64,000 bases of DNA from Deinococcus sp. HSC-46F16 (GCF_024171495.1 NZ_JALJZW010000001.1:124001-188000), one strand, 5' to 3'. Positions 36,469 through 48,424 are shown, counted from the stretch's first letter. Program-made: numbers and translations. The notes: generated by a model not told the origin, from the sequence alone.

Positions 36469-37134
36469 ATGAACCTTCTGCTCACTTCCGGCGGCATCAC
36501 CAACAGGAGCATCCGAGACGCGCTGGTAAACCTGCTGGGCAAGCCGATCGCCGAGTCCAGCGCCCTGTGTATCCCGACGGCGCAGTGGGGGCACCCGATG
36601 TGCGGCCCCGTCTCGGCACGGCGCTTCATGACCGACCAGACTCCGTCGGCCCTGGGCGGTCTGGGTTGGAAATCGGTGGGCCTCCTCGAGCTCACCGCGC
36701 TTCCGAGCATCGGCCGGGACCGGTGGGTGCCGTGGGTCCGGGAGGCCGACGTGCTGCTGGTGGATGGTGGAGACGCCACCTACCTGAGCCACTGGATGCG
36801 GGAATCCGGGCTGGCCGAGCTTCTGCCCTCGCTGCCCGACATGGTCTGGGTCGGCCTCAGTGCCGGAAGCATGGTGATGACGCCCCGGATCGGACCGTAT
36901 TTCGTCGAATGGCCTTCTGCGCCAGACGACCGCACCCTCGGGGTCGTGGACTTCTCGATCTTCCCGCATCTGAACCACGAGCTGCTGCCTGGCAACACCC
37001 TGGCCGCCGCAGAGCGTTGGGCAGCGGATATGACGGTGCCGTGCTACGCGATTGACGACCAGACCGCCATCAAAGTGGTGGGCGACTCTGTCGAGGTGGT
37101 CTCCGAGGGAGACTGGAAGCGCCTGACGCCCTAG
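36469..37134 (+). CDS. Peptidase E (S51 family dipeptidase-like)
   Basis: 221 residues, S51 aspartyl dipeptidase/cyanophycinase-like family. Core: LLTSGGITNRSIRDAL, VDGGDATYLSHWMRESGL (about 100-118) and the nucleophile elbow GLSAGSMVM (Ser about residue 136). Family enzymes cleave Asp-X dipeptides; substrate not confirmed. AGGAG lies 8 nt before the ATG. Codon use is visibly less GC-rich at third positions than neighbouring genes, and the 130-nt upstream region is also poorer in GC, hinting at recent acquisition, but this is only an eye estimate. Confidence 0.85.
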   Translation: MNLLLTSGGITNRSIRDALVNLLGKPIAESSALCIPTAQWGHPMCGPVSARRFMTDQTPSALGGLGWKSVGLLELTALPSIGRDRWVPWVREADVLLVDGGDATYLSHWMRESGLAELLPSLPDMVWVGLSAGSMVMTPRIGPYFVEWPSAPDDRTLGVVDFSIFPHLNHELLPGNTLAAAERWAADMTVPCYAIDDQTAIKVVGDSVEVVSEGDWKRLTP

Positions 37135-37204
37135 AGGACGGCAATCACTGCCCTTGCTGCAGGGCCTCAGCGTCAACGTCCTGACCTGGTGCCGTGGGCG
37201 GCTC

Positions 37205-37594
37205 CTACCCCTCCCGCGTCGCCACCTCGATCGTCGGGTGCCGCTTCTCGAAGCGCACGCTCAGGACGCCCGCCGCGAGCTGCGCCTCGCCGGAATTGGG
37301 CACGACCGCTTCCGGAAAGGTCAGGGTGCGGCTGAAGGTGCCGCCGGGGCGCTCGCCGTGCAGCAGCCGGGCGGGGGCCTCGCGGCGGCCCGCGACGGTC
37401 ACGGCCCCGCCCTCCTCGTGCATCTCCAGGCTCTCCGGGTCCACGCCGGGCACGTCGAGCAGCAGCCGCAGGTGGGTGTCCTCGTCCACCCAGTCGGCGG
37501 GCGGGGTCCAGGGACCGCCCAGGGTGCCCAGCGTCTCGACCTCCTCCCGCAGGGTCATCAGCTGTTGCAACCGGGCGAGGACGGGTTCGTTCAT
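37205..37594 (-). CDS. Hsp20/alpha-crystallin family small heat-shock protein
   Basis: 129 residues. The alpha-crystallin domain covers about 35-125: LRLLLDVPGVDPESLEMHEEGGAVTVAGRRE, then GTFSRTLTFPEAV and the GVLSVRFEK strand (G-V-L is the family A-x-x-x-n-G-V-L motif). The N-terminal arm (about 30 residues) is short, and the C-terminal tail carries TIEVATREG instead of a clear IxI/V motif. Holdase chaperone in the cytoplasm. TACCGT lies 7 nt before the ATG, no Shine-Dalgarno; only 37 bp separate its start from that of divergent miaA. Confidence 0.9.
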   Translation of the reverse strand: MNEPVLARLQQLMTLREEVETLGTLGGPWTPPADWVDEDTHLRLLLDVPGVDPESLEMHEEGGAVTVAGRREAPARLLHGERPGGTFSRTLTFPEAVVPNSGEAQLAAGVLSVRFEKRHPTIEVATREG

Positions 37595-37601
37595 GCCCCC
37601 C

Positions 37602-37624
37602 ACGGTAGCACCGGGCCGTAAACT
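37602..37624. promoter_or_regulatory. Back-to-back promoters of hsp20 and miaA
   Basis: Minus-strand TACCGT (37602-37607) serves hsp20 and plus-strand TAAACT (37619-37624) serves miaA; the boxes are 11 bp apart and each ends 7 nt before its start codon. RNA polymerase bound at one must cover the other. Confidence 0.65.
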
Positions 37625-37631
37625 CGCGCGT

Positions 37632-38555
37632 GTGACGTCCGCCCCGTCCCGCCCCGTTCCCATCCTGACCGCGCCCACCGCAGCGGGCAAAAGTGCCCTG
37701 GCTCTCGCCCTCGCGGCGACCCGTCCGGTCGAGATCGTGGCGGCCGACGCCTTCACCGTGTACCGGGGGCTGGACATCGGCACCGCCAAGCCGGGGGCGG
37801 CGGACCGGGCTGCGGTGCCCCACCACCTCCTCGACGTGGCCGACGTACCGGAGAGCTACGACGTGGCCCGCTACGTGCGGGAGGCGGAGGCGGCGATCTC
37901 CGATATCCGGGCGCGGGGCCGGGTGCCGCTCGTCGTGGGCGGCACGGGCTTCTACCTGTCCGCCCTGATACGCGGCCTGCCGCTGACCCCGCCCGCCGAC
38001 CGCGCGGTGCAGGCGGAGGTGGAGGGTGAGTTGGCTGCGCGGGGGGTAGACGCGCTGCTGGCCGAGATCGCCCGCGTCAACCCCCAGGAGGCTGGGCGGA
38101 TGCAGGGCAACCCCCGGCGGGTGGTGCGGGCGCTGGAGGTCTACCGCCGCACCGGGCGCTTTCCAGGCGAGTTCGGGTACAGCCCGCCGCGCTTCGCCTA
38201 CCAGGTGTTCGCCTTCACCCGGCCCTGGCCGGAGCTGGAAGCCCGCATCGCGGCGCGGGTGGGGGAGATGCTCGCGGGCGGCTGGCCGGGGGAGGCGGCG
38301 TGGCTGGCCGCCCAGGTCCCCCCGGATACCGGGCCGCGCCCCACCGTCTGGCAGGCGCTGGGCTACCCGGAAGCGCTCGCGGCCGCACGGGGCGAGTTGA
38401 CCCCCCAGGAGGCCGCCGCCCGCATCACCCTCGCCACCCGGCGCTATGCCCGGCGCCAGCTCACCTGGATGCGCACCCAGCTCGGCGCGGACGTCGGCGG
38501 GCCGGGGGAGACGGCGGCGAGCCTCGCCCGGCACCTGGACGTGGAGGTCCTCTAA
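37632..38555 (+). CDS. miaA: tRNA dimethylallyltransferase
   Basis: 307 residues, adds the dimethylallyl group to A37 of tRNAs reading UNN codons. P-loop ILTAPTAAGKSALAL (Lys20), DAFTVYRGLDIGTAKPG (catalytic Asp region), VPHHLLDVADV, VPLVVGGTGFYLSALIRGLP, and the NPRRVVRALEVYRRTG block. The C terminus carries RRYARRQLTWMR, the family tRNA-binding end. Start is GTG at 37632: TAAACT precedes by 7 nt and the family N terminus is just before the P-loop. Divergent and promoter-overlapping with hsp20. Confidence 0.95.
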   Translation: MTSAPSRPVPILTAPTAAGKSALALALAATRPVEIVAADAFTVYRGLDIGTAKPGAADRAAVPHHLLDVADVPESYDVARYVREAEAAISDIRARGRVPLVVGGTGFYLSALIRGLPLTPPADRAVQAEVEGELAARGVDALLAEIARVNPQEAGRMQGNPRRVVRALEVYRRTGRFPGEFGYSPPRFAYQVFAFTRPWPELEARIAARVGEMLAGGWPGEAAWLAAQVPPDTGPRPTVWQALGYPEALAAARGELTPQEAAARITLATRRYARRQLTWMRTQLGADVGGPGETAASLARHLDVEVL

Positions 38556-38636
38556 AGTCGGCCCCAGCGGGCGCGGCAGCTAGACTAGACGGGTCACTTC
38601 TCTCCTCATCCCCTCTGGACCCGCAGGAGGCCCGCC

Positions 38637-39878
38637 ATGAAACCACGCGTTCTGGGAATGATTCTGGCTGGGGGGCAGGGCTCGCGCCTTGCGCCCCTGA
38701 CCCTCAAACGGTCCAAGCCCGCCGTGCCCTTTGGCGGCAAGTACCGCATCATCGACTTCGCGATCAACAACTTCATCAACTCGGGCGTCTTTTCGATCTA
38801 CGTGCTGACCCAGTACAAGGCGCAGAGCCTCACCGAGCATATCCAGCGCGGCTGGCGCTTCGGCACCTTCCTGCAGGACTACTTCATCACGCTGGTCCCC
38901 GCGCAGATGTACCGCTATGAGGAACTCGGCGCGGTGTGGTACCGGGGCACCGCCGACGCCGTGTACCAGAACCTGCACCTCGTGGACAACTTCGAGGCCG
39001 ACTACGTGGCGATCTTTTCGGGCGACCACATCTACAAGATGAACGTGGAGCACATGCTCCAGTCGCATATCGACGCCCGCGCGGACGTCACCATCGCGGC
39101 CTACCCGATGCCGCGCTCGGAAGCGCACCGCTTCGGCGTGATGCATGTGGGCGACCGGGGCCGGGTCACCGAGTTTCTGGAAAAGCCCGCCGACCCGCCC
39201 GGCATGCCCGGCGACCCCGACACCACCCTGACCAGCATGGGCAACTACATCTTCTCGCGCCGGGCGCTCGAAGAACTGCTGCACACCTCCATCAGCGGGC
39301 AGGAGGATGGCTTCGACTTCGGGCAGGACGTGATTCCCAGGGCGCTGGCGGACGGCTACTCCGTGCAGGCCTACGACTTTCACAAGAATCCCATCCCCGG
39401 CCAGCAGGGGCCGAACCTCTACTGGCGTGACGTGGGGACGCTCGACGCCTATTTCGACGCCAGCCTCGACCTTGTGAGCGTGAACCCCGAGTTCGACATC
39501 TACAACCCGCAGTGGCCGCTGCGGACCAGCAGCGAGTTCTCGCCGCCCGCCAAGTTCGTCCACGAGTCCGAGGGCCGCAAGGGGCAGGCCTTCAACTCCA
39601 GCCTCGCCGGGGGCGTGATCGTCAGCGGCGGAACCGTGCGCGACTCCATCCTCAGCCGCAACGTGCATATCCACTCGTACTCGCTCGTGGAAAGCTGCGT
39701 GCTGTTCGACGACGTGGTCGTGGGGCGGCACTCGCACCTGCGCCGGGTGATCGTGGACAAGGACGTGACCATTCCGCCCGGCACCAAGATCGGCGTGGAC
39801 CATGAGGAGGACCGGGCACGCGGCTTTACGGTCACCGAGAATGGCGTGGTGGTGGTGCCCAAGAGTTACACCTTCTGA
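38637..39878 (+). CDS. glgC: Glucose-1-phosphate adenylyltransferase
   Basis: 413 residues, makes ADP-glucose for glycogen. N-terminal nucleotidyltransferase: [36 protein letters not shown] (about residues 8-43), [22 protein letters not shown] (catalytic Asp), [21 protein letters not shown]. The C-terminal part has left-handed beta-helix repeats ([24 protein letters not shown]). AGGAGG lies 8 nt upstream; a TAGACT box (38581-38586) implies a leader of about 44 nt. No other glycogen gene is adjacent. Confidence 0.95.
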   Translation: MKPRVLGMILAGGQGSRLAPLTLKRSKPAVPFGGKYRIIDFAINNFINSGVFSIYVLTQYKAQSLTEHIQRGWRFGTFLQDYFITLVPAQMYRYEELGAVWYRGTADAVYQNLHLVDNFEADYVAIFSGDHIYKMNVEHMLQSHIDARADVTIAAYPMPRSEAHRFGVMHVGDRGRVTEFLEKPADPPGMPGDPDTTLTSMGNYIFSRRALEELLHTSISGQEDGFDFGQDVIPRALADGYSVQAYDFHKNPIPGQQGPNLYWRDVGTLDAYFDASLDLVSVNPEFDIYNPQWPLRTSSEFSPPAKFVHESEGRKGQAFNSSLAGGVIVSGGTVRDSILSRNVHIHSYSLVESCVLFDDVVVGRHSHLRRVIVDKDVTIPPGTKIGVDHEEDRARGFTVTENGVVVVPKSYTF

Positions 39879-39898
39879 GCGTGTTGCGCGTGACCCTC

Positions 39899-39924
39899 GA
39901 AGCACCTCTCTGCTTCACAGTTTT
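39899..39924 (+). terminator. Weak terminator after glgC
   Basis: GAAGCA and TGCTTC pair around CCTCTC, followed by ACAGTTTTG. Confidence 0.4.
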
Positions 39925-40006
39925 GCAAGTGCCTTGGGGAGCGGGCCGCGAAGCGGACTGAGGGGTTAAGGAGTTGACCCCCCGCCCTCCGCTATGCTTC
40001 CCCCTG

Positions 40007-41944
<1,938 letters not shown>

Positions 41945-42022
41945 CTGCGTCCTCCGGTCAACCCGGCCCCTATGACGTTTGCCTTCACCGGCCCGGCGTA
42001 CACTGCCCGCTGGAGGTCTTCC

Positions 42023-42334
42023 ATGCCCAACATCGGACCCGCTGAACTCCTCGTCATTCTGGTGATCGCCCTGCTGGTCTTCGGGCCGCGCAAGTTGCCC
42101 GAACTCGGCAAGAGCCTCGGCGCGGGCATCCGCGAGTTCCGCCGGGGCACCCAGGGCCTCAAGGAAGAACTCGAAGGCAGCCTGCGCGAGACCCCGCCCG
42201 CCGCTGGCCCCGGCCCCGCCCCGGTCCAGACCGTGGTCGCCCAGGCGGTGGTGCCGCCCGTCGTGGCCCCCTCCGCCGAAGCCGAGGCCTCGGCCCCCCG
42301 CCCCGCCGCCGACGTGCTGCCGCCCCGCTCCTAG
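42023..42334 (+). CDS. tatA: Twin-arginine translocase subunit TatA/TatB
   Basis: 103 residues. [50 protein letters not shown] is the standard TatA start: one membrane helix (about 8-20), [10 protein letters not shown] hinge, amphipathic helix, then a Pro/Ala-rich tail. A second copy would be needed for a TatB; which role applies is not clear. GGAGG lies 7 nt before the ATG and TACACT is a further 12 nt upstream, so the start is fixed at 42023 rather than 17 codons earlier. Confidence 0.93.
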   Translation: MPNIGPAELLVILVIALLVFGPRKLPELGKSLGAGIREFRRGTQGLKEELEGSLRETPPAAGPGPAPVQTVVAQAVVPPVVAPSAEAEASAPRPAADVLPPRS

Positions 42335-42546
42335 TTCACGCTTGGTCCACGGGACGGGCAATCGACCCAGCAGGGGTGGCTAGGGTTGTCGTCTACTCCG
42401 TTGCTCCACCGGCGCTTTGCCGGCCACCGCCGTGGTCCTGCTCGCTCCGCTTCGCCGCCTGACAGGGACGCTCTGGTTGAACAGTGACACAGACTGTTCA
42501 ACCGGAATCCATATGGGAGAGGCGTCTGGAGCAGGAAGCGCGGGGT
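42335..42546. repeat. Gene-free stretch with inverted repeats of unknown origin
   Basis: No gene or known element. It contains a perfect 11-bp inverted repeat GGTTGAACAGT/ACTGTTCAACC (42475-42503, 7-nt loop) with no U-tract and a GGC/GCC-rich hairpin about 42408-42422 (CCGGC-GCTTT-GCCGG). Composition differs from flanking genes. Best guess: a small dispersed noncoding repeat. Confidence 0.5.
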
Positions 42547-43155
42547 CTAGTTCAGCTCCCGGGCTCCCAGCGGCACGCTCGCCCGCAGCCGGTCGAGCCG
42601 GTGGAGCAGGGTGGGTGCCCGCAGCGCCTCCTCGCGCTCCCCCGCCTCCAGCGGCAGCAGGGCGGCGGCGTAGCTCGCCAGCAACAGGGGGGCCTCCGGG
42701 GCGCCCGCGCGAAGTTGCTCCGCCTCCGCCGGGTGCAGCCGCAGCAGGTCGCTCAGGAGGAGCCGGGCGGTGGCCTCCTCGGCGGGTGTCCCCCGTGGGT
42801 CAGGGTCCAGCGGCCAGAGGTCCACCTCGGCGCTGAGGTAGGCGTGGGTGGGGTCGAACTCGCGCACCCGGAAACGCTCGCCCCCCACGACGAGAATGGA
42901 ACTCGTGCCGTCCTCGTGCGTCTCGGCCTCCAGCAGGTGCGCCAGGGTGCCCACCCGGCCGATGCGGTCCAGCAGGGTCGTGCCGCCCTCCAGCCGGGGC
43001 TGCAACCGCACCACGCCGAACGGCTCGCCGCTCGCCTGCACCCGCGCCAGCAGTTCGCGGTAGCGCGGTTCGAAGACGTAGAGCGGCAACACCTGTCCCG
43101 GAAAGAGGACGGTGTTGGGGAGGGGGAAGAGCGGCAAGGACATCTCTGGGGCCAT
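42547..43155 (-). CDS. LON peptidase N-terminal (substrate-binding) domain protein
   Basis: 202 residues. [35 protein letters not shown] is the typical LON-N beginning, followed by [21 protein letters not shown] and [15 protein letters not shown] free-standing LON-N protein without ATPase or protease domains, of about 200 residues, is a common type whose role (substrate adaptor?) is not known. It is the last gene of the khpA-rimM-trmD run, 36 nt after trmD, with GAAAGG before the ATG. The start could be five codons later at MSLPLF. Confidence 0.88.
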   Translation of the reverse strand: MAPEMSLPLFPLPNTVLFPGQVLPLYVFEPRYRELLARVQASGEPFGVVRLQPRLEGGTTLLDRIGRVGTLAHLLEAETHEDGTSSILVVGGERFRVREFDPTHAYLSAEVDLWPLDPDPRGTPAEEATARLLLSDLLRLHPAEAEQLRAGAPEAPLLLASYAAALLPLEAGEREEALRAPTLLHRLDRLRASVPLGARELN

Positions 43156-43191
43156 GCTGCGCCTTTCGGGGCAGCCGAACGTCAGCCGAGC

Positions 43192-43998
43192 CTACAGACC
43201 AGGCTCACCTTTCGGCCTGCGGGAGCGCTTCCGACGGGGCGCGGGCGGGGGCGGGGCGCCCCACGCGGCGAGGGCTTCCGGGGTCGCCCCCAGCGCCAGC
43301 AGCGCCGCGCTGTCCTGGGGCGTGAGGCCCGCCCCCGGCAGCAGGTCGGGCCGCCGCGCCAGGGTGCGGGCCAGCGCCTGCTCGCGCCGCCAGCGCCCGA
43401 TCGCGCCGTGGTTGCCCCCCTTCAGCACGTCCGGGACCGCGTGGCCGCGCCACTCGGGGGGACGGGTGTACTCGGGGTAGTCCAGCAGCCCGCTGGAAAA
43501 GGAATCGTCTCGGTGCGAGGCCTCGTCGCCCAACACGCCGGGACGCAGCCGCGCGACCGCCTCCAGCACGCACGCCGCCGCCGCCTCGCCGCCCATCATC
43601 ACGAAGTCCCCGACGCTGAGTTCGCGCGTCACCAGCGTCTCGACCCGAGCGTCAAAGCCCTCGTAGCGCCCGCACAGGAAGGCGAGGTGGCTTTTCTGGC
43701 TCAGCTGCTCCGCCGTGCGCTGGGTGAAGCGCTCCCCGGCGGGCGTGAAGAGGATCACCTCGTCGGCGGGCGGCAGGCTGGCGAGCGCCCGCTCGGCCAC
43801 GTCCACCCGGATGACCATGCCCGCGCCGCCGCCGTAGGGGGTGTCGTCCACCTTGAGGTGCTTGTTCTCCGCGAAGTCGCGCATGTTGACGAGGTTCACG
43901 CCGATCAGCCCCCGTGCCGCCGCCTTGCCCAGAATCGCCTCGGAGGCGAAGGGCGCGAGCAGCTCGGGAAAGAGGGTCAGGAAGGAAAAGGTCAGCAC
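43192..43998 (-). CDS. trmD: tRNA (guanine37-N1)-methyltransferase
   Basis: 268 residues, SPOUT-class methyltransferase for m1G37. [54 protein letters not shown] (about 39-66), [14 protein letters not shown] (about 107-120), [15 protein letters not shown], and [16 protein letters not shown] plus [19 protein letters not shown]. The last about 30 residues are a Pro/Arg-rich extension ([16 protein letters not shown]) beyond the family core. Starts 7 nt after rimM. Confidence 0.95.
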   Translation of the reverse strand: MLTFSFLTLFPELLAPFASEAILGKAAARGLIGVNLVNMRDFAENKHLKVDDTPYGGGAGMVIRVDVAERALASLPPADEVILFTPAGERFTQRTAEQLSQKSHLAFLCGRYEGFDARVETLVTRELSVGDFVMMGGEAAAACVLEAVARLRPGVLGDEASHRDDSFSSGLLDYPEYTRPPEWRGHAVPDVLKGGNHGAIGRWRREQALARTLARRPDLLPGAGLTPQDSAALLALGATPEALAAWGAPPPPAPRRKRSRRPKGEPGL

Positions 43999-44005
43999 GC
44001 GGGCC

Positions 44006-44542
44006 TCACGCCTCGTCCGCCCCCTCGCCCAGCAGCCCGGTGGGGGCCTCGTCGGTCAGGGCGACGGCCTCGGGGCGGCCCTGGGCATTCAGCCGGACCT
44101 CCACGTAGGGCGCTTGCAGCGGCAGGAAGTCCTCTCCCGCCGCGTGCACCACCACCAGCAGGTCCTGGTGCCCGCCGTCCTGCACGTCCACGACCTCGCC
44201 CAGCCGCTCGCCCGCCGCGCTGTATACGGGCAGGCCGCGCAGCTCGTGGTAGTAGTACTCGCCTTCCTCCAGCGGGGGGAGGTCGGCGTCGGCGGCGTAG
44301 ACGTTCGCGCCGCGCAGCGCCTCGGCGCCCTCACGCGTGGTCACCCCGGCGAGATGCAGGGCCACCCCCGGCGCGAGGGGGTCGGCGCGGCGCACCCGCA
44401 ACCAGCCCCGGCCCTCGACCCACACGCGCGGCAGCTCCAGCAGTTGCGCGGCGTCGCCCAGCACATAGACCTTGACGCCGCCCGAGACGCCGTGCGGCCC
44501 CAGGAAGTGCCCCAGCCGGGTGGTGTCGTCCGGCGGATTCAT
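44006..44542 (-). CDS. rimM: Ribosome maturation factor RimM
   Basis: 178 residues, binds S19 during 30S assembly. N-terminal RimM domain: [22 protein letters not shown] and a [41 protein letters not shown]-terminal PRC barrel: [29 protein letters not shown] and [13 protein letters not shown] (the common 'IPxV.eVi' strand is degenerate). I chose ATG at 44542 with GAGGGG upstream; a TTG five codons earlier overlaps khpA's stop. Slight overlap spacing with khpA suggests coupling. Confidence 0.93.
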   Translation of the reverse strand: MNPPDDTTRLGHFLGPHGVSGGVKVYVLGDAAQLLELPRVWVEGRGWLRVRRADPLAPGVALHLAGVTTREGAEALRGANVYAADADLPPLEEGEYYYHELRGLPVYSAAGERLGEVVDVQDGGHQDLLVVVHAAGEDFLPLQAPYVEVRLNAQGRPEAVALTDEAPTGLLGEGADEA

Positions 44543-44553
44543 GCGCCCACCCC

Positions 44554-44793
44554 TCAACCCTTGCGCGGCGCGTCGAGGTCCACGTTGATGCGGTCGGCGG
44601 GATCGGTCGCGGCCCGGACCAGGGTGCGAATCGCCTGGATGACCCGGCCCTGGCGCCCGATCAGGCGGCCTTCCTCGCCGGGGCCGACCCGCACGATCAC
44701 GGTCGGCCCGCGCCGCGAGGCCCGCACCAGCGAGGGCTGGTCCACCACGCTCTGCGCCAGAAAGAGGGTCAGGTCCACGGGATCGGTCTTCAT
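44554..44793 (-). CDS. khpA: KH-domain RNA-binding protein KhpA
   Basis: 79 residues from the ATG at 44793, single KH domain with GRLIGRQGRVIQAIRTLV (GxxG loop GRQG, about 47-50), the form found next to rimM and trmD in many bacteria. An in-frame ATG three codons earlier is not used in my model because it lies inside the TACAAT -10 box (44801-44806); the ATG at 44793 is 7 nt after that box, the leaderless pattern. It is the first gene of khpA-rimM-trmD-LON; rpsP is not next to it here. Confidence 0.9.
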   Translation of the reverse strand: MKTDPVDLTLFLAQSVVDQPSLVRASRRGPTVIVRVGPGEEGRLIGRQGRVIQAIRTLVRAATDPADRINVDLDAPRKG

Positions 44794-44822
44794 GGGGGGC
44801 ATTGTAGGGGAGGTGTCAGCCG

Positions 44823-46007
44823 TCAGCCCTCAGCCGTCAGCGACCGGGCCAGCCCAAGCATCCGCCCATCTTCGCCGCGCGGTCCCACGAGTTGCACGCC
44901 CACCCATGGCGTCTCCGTCGGCAGGGCCACGCTGGGCAGCCCCAGCAGGCTGAAGGGCACGGTCAGGCGCAGCACGGCGCGGCGCAGGGGGACGCGGCCC
45001 CCTGGCAGGTCTATTTCGTCCGTGCCCAGAGGAGGTGGGGGCGTGGGAACGGCGGGCGCGAGCAGCACGTCGCACGTCTCGAACAGGGCGTCGACCTCGG
45101 CCCGGTACACCTCCCGGCGGGCGTGGGCAGCGGCCACTTCCTCCGCGCTCAGCGCCCCTCCCTGCCGCAGCGAGGCCAGGGTGAAGGGCAGGAAGCCCGG
45201 CTCGGGAAGCCGCAGCGCCTCGCGGTGTACCTCCGCCGCCTCGCTCAGCACGATGGGCGTGTAGGCGTCGAGCATTTCGGGCAGCGTCACCGCCGAGAGG
45301 GTGGCTCCCCGCGCCTCCAGCCCCGCCGCGAAGCCTTCCACCGCCGCCCGCACCTCGTTCGTGACCCAGCCCTCCGGCAGCCACAGGCCCACGCGCACCC
45401 CGGCCCAGTCCTGCCCCGGAACGGCCTCCCCCGTCAGCGCCTCGTGGACGCGCACCACCGTCCCCACGTCGCGGGCGAGCGGCCCCGCGTGGTCGCAGGT
45501 GGGCGAGAGGGGCAGCATGCCCCCCGTGCTCCAGGCCGGATGCCCCTTGGTCGGCTTGTACCCCACCACCCCGCACCACGCCGCCGGAACCCGGATGGAG
45601 CCGCCCGTATCGGTCCCCAGCGCACAGTCCACCTGCGAGAGGGCCACGGTGACCGCCGCCCCGCTGCTGCTCCCGCCGGGGGCACGGCCGGGCAGGAAGG
45701 GGTGCTCGGTGCCCCCATCCCCATTCATCCCCGTGATGCCCAGCGCGACCTCGTGCAGATGCGTCTTGCCCACCGCCGTCGCCCCCAGGTCCAGCAGCCG
45801 CCGCACCAGCACGCTCTCCCCGACCTCCGGCACGGGCGCCCGCGTGCTCGCCCGCAGCGGCCAGCCGGGGACGCCGAACAGGTCCTTCACGCTGAAGGTC
45901 AGCCCCGCGAGCGGCCCATCCGGAGCACCGCGCAGGGGAGAGGCCGGGCGATAGGCCCAGGCCCGCTGGGAGTCGGGGCTGGGGGAGGGGTCGGGGGGCA
46001 CGGTCAC
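44823..46007 (-). CDS. Amidase signature family protein (second copy type)
   Basis: 394 residues, shorter than the 31347-32765 amidase. Lys in [11 protein letters not shown] (about 42), [15 protein letters not shown] (cis-Ser region) and nucleophile in [13 protein letters not shown]-terminal [15 protein letters not shown]. Close to AtzF/GatA-related amidases with trimmed N terminus. Start is GTG at 46007, with TACCTT ending 6 nt upstream, leaderless. The stop lies in a GTCAGCCGTCAGC-like repeat that overlaps the last five codons. Confidence 0.86.
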   Translation of the reverse strand: MTVPPDPSPSPDSQRAWAYRPASPLRGAPDGPLAGLTFSVKDLFGVPGWPLRASTRAPVPEVGESVLVRRLLDLGATAVGKTHLHEVALGITGMNGDGGTEHPFLPGRAPGGSSSGAAVTVALSQVDCALGTDTGGSIRVPAAWCGVVGYKPTKGHPAWSTGGMLPLSPTCDHAGPLARDVGTVVRVHEALTGEAVPGQDWAGVRVGLWLPEGWVTNEVRAAVEGFAAGLEARGATLSAVTLPEMLDAYTPIVLSEAAEVHREALRLPEPGFLPFTLASLRQGGALSAEEVAAAHARREVYRAEVDALFETCDVLLAPAVPTPPPPLGTDEIDLPGGRVPLRRAVLRLTVPFSLLGLPSVALPTETPWVGVQLVGPRGEDGRMLGLARSLTAEG

Positions 46008-46058
46008 GGGGGCAAGGTAGCAGCCGTCAACGTCAGGAAGCGTGCGCTGAGGGCCTTC

Positions 46059-46574
46059 TCAAAAGGGCAGGATCGCTGGCTGTTGCCACACGCCCTGCGC
46101 CAGCGTAAACGGCCCGAAGGTGGGCTGGCCCAGCCGCCCGAGGTCGGCGGTAAAGCGGCCATCGACACGGAAGGCCACCTCCTGCCCCCGCGCCACCCGC
46201 AGGAAGGCCCCGGCGGTCGTCAGGGTGACAGGCAGCCGGACCTCGGCGACCAGCGGCCCCTCGCCCCGCGCAGGCAGGTTCACGCCGGGCAGGGTGACGG
46301 CCCCCACGTCTTCCCCGTCGATCACGAACCGGGCGTCCACCCGTGCGAGGCGCACGGGCAGCGGGTTGGGATTGCCCACCCGCAGACCCAGGGTGACCGA
46401 GGCCATGGCCGGATTCCCGCCCCCCGGCAGGCTCAGCCCGGTCAGGCGCACGCTCTGAAGCTCGAAGGTGGGCACCTGCACCACCGATGGCAGCGAGGCC
46501 AGCGGCGCACAGCCCGACATGGACAGCGCCAGCAGGGGCGCGGCCAGGAGGGAGAGGGGGGAGAGTCGCTTCAC
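46059..46574 (-). CDS. LEA type 2 (WHy domain) lipoprotein
   Basis: 171 residues. Lipobox LSMSGCAPL (Cys22) marks a lipoprotein. The mature domain is a water-stress/hypersensitive (WHy, LEA-14) fold: [49 protein letters not shown], with the NPNPLPV motif diagnostic. LEA2 proteins protect against drying, in keeping with a Deinococcus host. TAGCGT lies 6 nt before the GTG, so leaderless; the intervening GGAGGA touches the start codon and cannot act as a normal Shine-Dalgarno. Divergent from the next gene. Confidence 0.88.
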   Translation of the reverse strand: MKRLSPLSLLAAPLLALSMSGCAPLASLPSVVQVPTFELQSVRLTGLSLPGGGNPAMASVTLGLRVGNPNPLPVRLARVDARFVIDGEDVGAVTLPGVNLPARGEGPLVAEVRLPVTLTTAGAFLRVARGQEVAFRVDGRFTADLGRLGQPTFGPFTLAQGVWQQPAILPF

Positions 46575-46629
46575 TCCTCCACGCTACCCCGCGCGCCTGC
46601 CGCCTGCCTGACCGGAGTACCCTGCCCCC

Positions 46630-47604
46630 ATGACAGGCCAGGGCTGGGGGACGGTGACGGTGCGGCGGGCGCTGATGGTCGGTGCCCTGCTGGGTGGCGC
46701 GGCGGGCGCGGCGGAACTGGAGTTCGGCGTGTCGTACGCGGCGCCGGGCGGGTTGCTGCCCCGCGTGGGCATCACGGACGTGAACCTGGGGCGGGTGCGG
46801 CTGGACGCGGCGGCGAGCACGCGGGCGCTGGAGGCGCGGCTCTCGGGCGGCCTGAGCCTGCCCCCCGCCGGGGCCGTCTCGCTGACGGGCGGGGCCGCCG
46901 TGACCTCCCGGGGCGGCGTGCGGCTGGACACCCGCGCGAGCGGCACGCTGGGGCCGGTCGCCCTGAACGTGGGCGGGAGCTTCTTTACCGCCGCCGCGAC
47001 CGACGTGGACCCCCTCGCGGCCTGGGCTCTGACGCCCACCGACCTGCGGGCGCGGGGCTGGGCGGCCGACGTGACGGCCCGCTACCGGGTCAGCCGCACC
47101 CTCGTTGCGGTCGCCGGGGGCGAGTTCGGGGTGCAGCCCCACGCCCTGCTGGGCGCCGAGTGGCGGCGTGACCTCACCCGCACCCTCCCGCCGGAGGAGG
47201 GCGACGATCCAGACGCCGAACCCCTCACCGAGCGCACGGGCAGCGTCACCCTGCGGCTTGGGGCACGGGCGGGCGCGGACGTGCTGGGCGTCACGGGTGG
47301 GGTCACCTACGCCGCCGAGTCGGGCTTCACCGCCTCGCTGGACGCCCTCGCCGGGCCGGGGAGCTGGGGCGCGGTGGGGAGCCTGGGCGTCCCCGGCCTG
47401 CTGGGAGAGGAAAGCACCACGCGCCTCTACGTTGCCTACGAGCCGTGGCGCCGCGCCGCTGCCGGGCTGCGGGCCGGGGCGGAGGTCGCCCTTCCCCTCG
47501 GCCCTGGCACCCTGAGCGCCGACGTACGGGGAGGCACCGGGGGCTTCGGCGTCCGGACGACCTACCGCTTTCCGCTGGGAGGCGCCCAGAACACCGGCGA
47601 GTAG
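46630..47604 (+). CDS. Secreted beta-rich envelope protein, unknown family
   Basis: 324 residues. N-terminal signal about 1-28 (hydrophobic VRRALMVGALLGGAAGA). The mature protein alternates short strands with Gly/Ala/Asp turns (GGLSLPPAGAVSLTGGAAVTSRGGVRLDTRASG...) and ends with FGVRTTYRFPLGG, as in outer-membrane barrels. Family not recognised. TACCCT precedes the ATG by 6 nt, a mirror image of the LEA2 gene's promoter with about 55 bp between starts. Confidence 0.65.
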   Translation: MTGQGWGTVTVRRALMVGALLGGAAGAAELEFGVSYAAPGGLLPRVGITDVNLGRVRLDAAASTRALEARLSGGLSLPPAGAVSLTGGAAVTSRGGVRLDTRASGTLGPVALNVGGSFFTAAATDVDPLAAWALTPTDLRARGWAADVTARYRVSRTLVAVAGGEFGVQPHALLGAEWRRDLTRTLPPEEGDDPDAEPLTERTGSVTLRLGARAGADVLGVTGGVTYAAESGFTASLDALAGPGSWGAVGSLGVPGLLGEESTTRLYVAYEPWRRAAAGLRAGAEVALPLGPGTLSADVRGGTGGFGVRTTYRFPLGGAQNTGE

Positions 47605-47689
47605 CCCTTCCCACCGTCTCTGGGCGGCGTGAATGCCCGATCAGCCTCGGCCCTCCCTTCTCATGGGTGGGGGTGGAAGACTGCCGGAC

Positions 47690-48343
<654 letters not shown>

Positions 48344-48374
48344 GCGACCCCAACGGCCCTTCTCTTCAAGCTCC

Positions 48375-48397
48375 AGCCCCGGCTGGGGCTTTTTTTG
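48375..48397 (+). terminator. Intrinsic terminator after the LolA-like gene
   Basis: AGCCCC and GGGGCT around GGCT, followed by seven T. Confidence 0.85.
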
Positions 48398-48424
48398 TGG
48401 ATTGCCGCTCGCCCCCAAAACGCA

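Noticed and set aside
42475..42503. Inverted repeat as an insertion-sequence end
   Set aside because: No transposase fragment or target-site duplication is visible.
42484..44475. Long plus-strand frame opposite LON, trmD and rimM
   Set aside because: Shadow of three well-supported genes.
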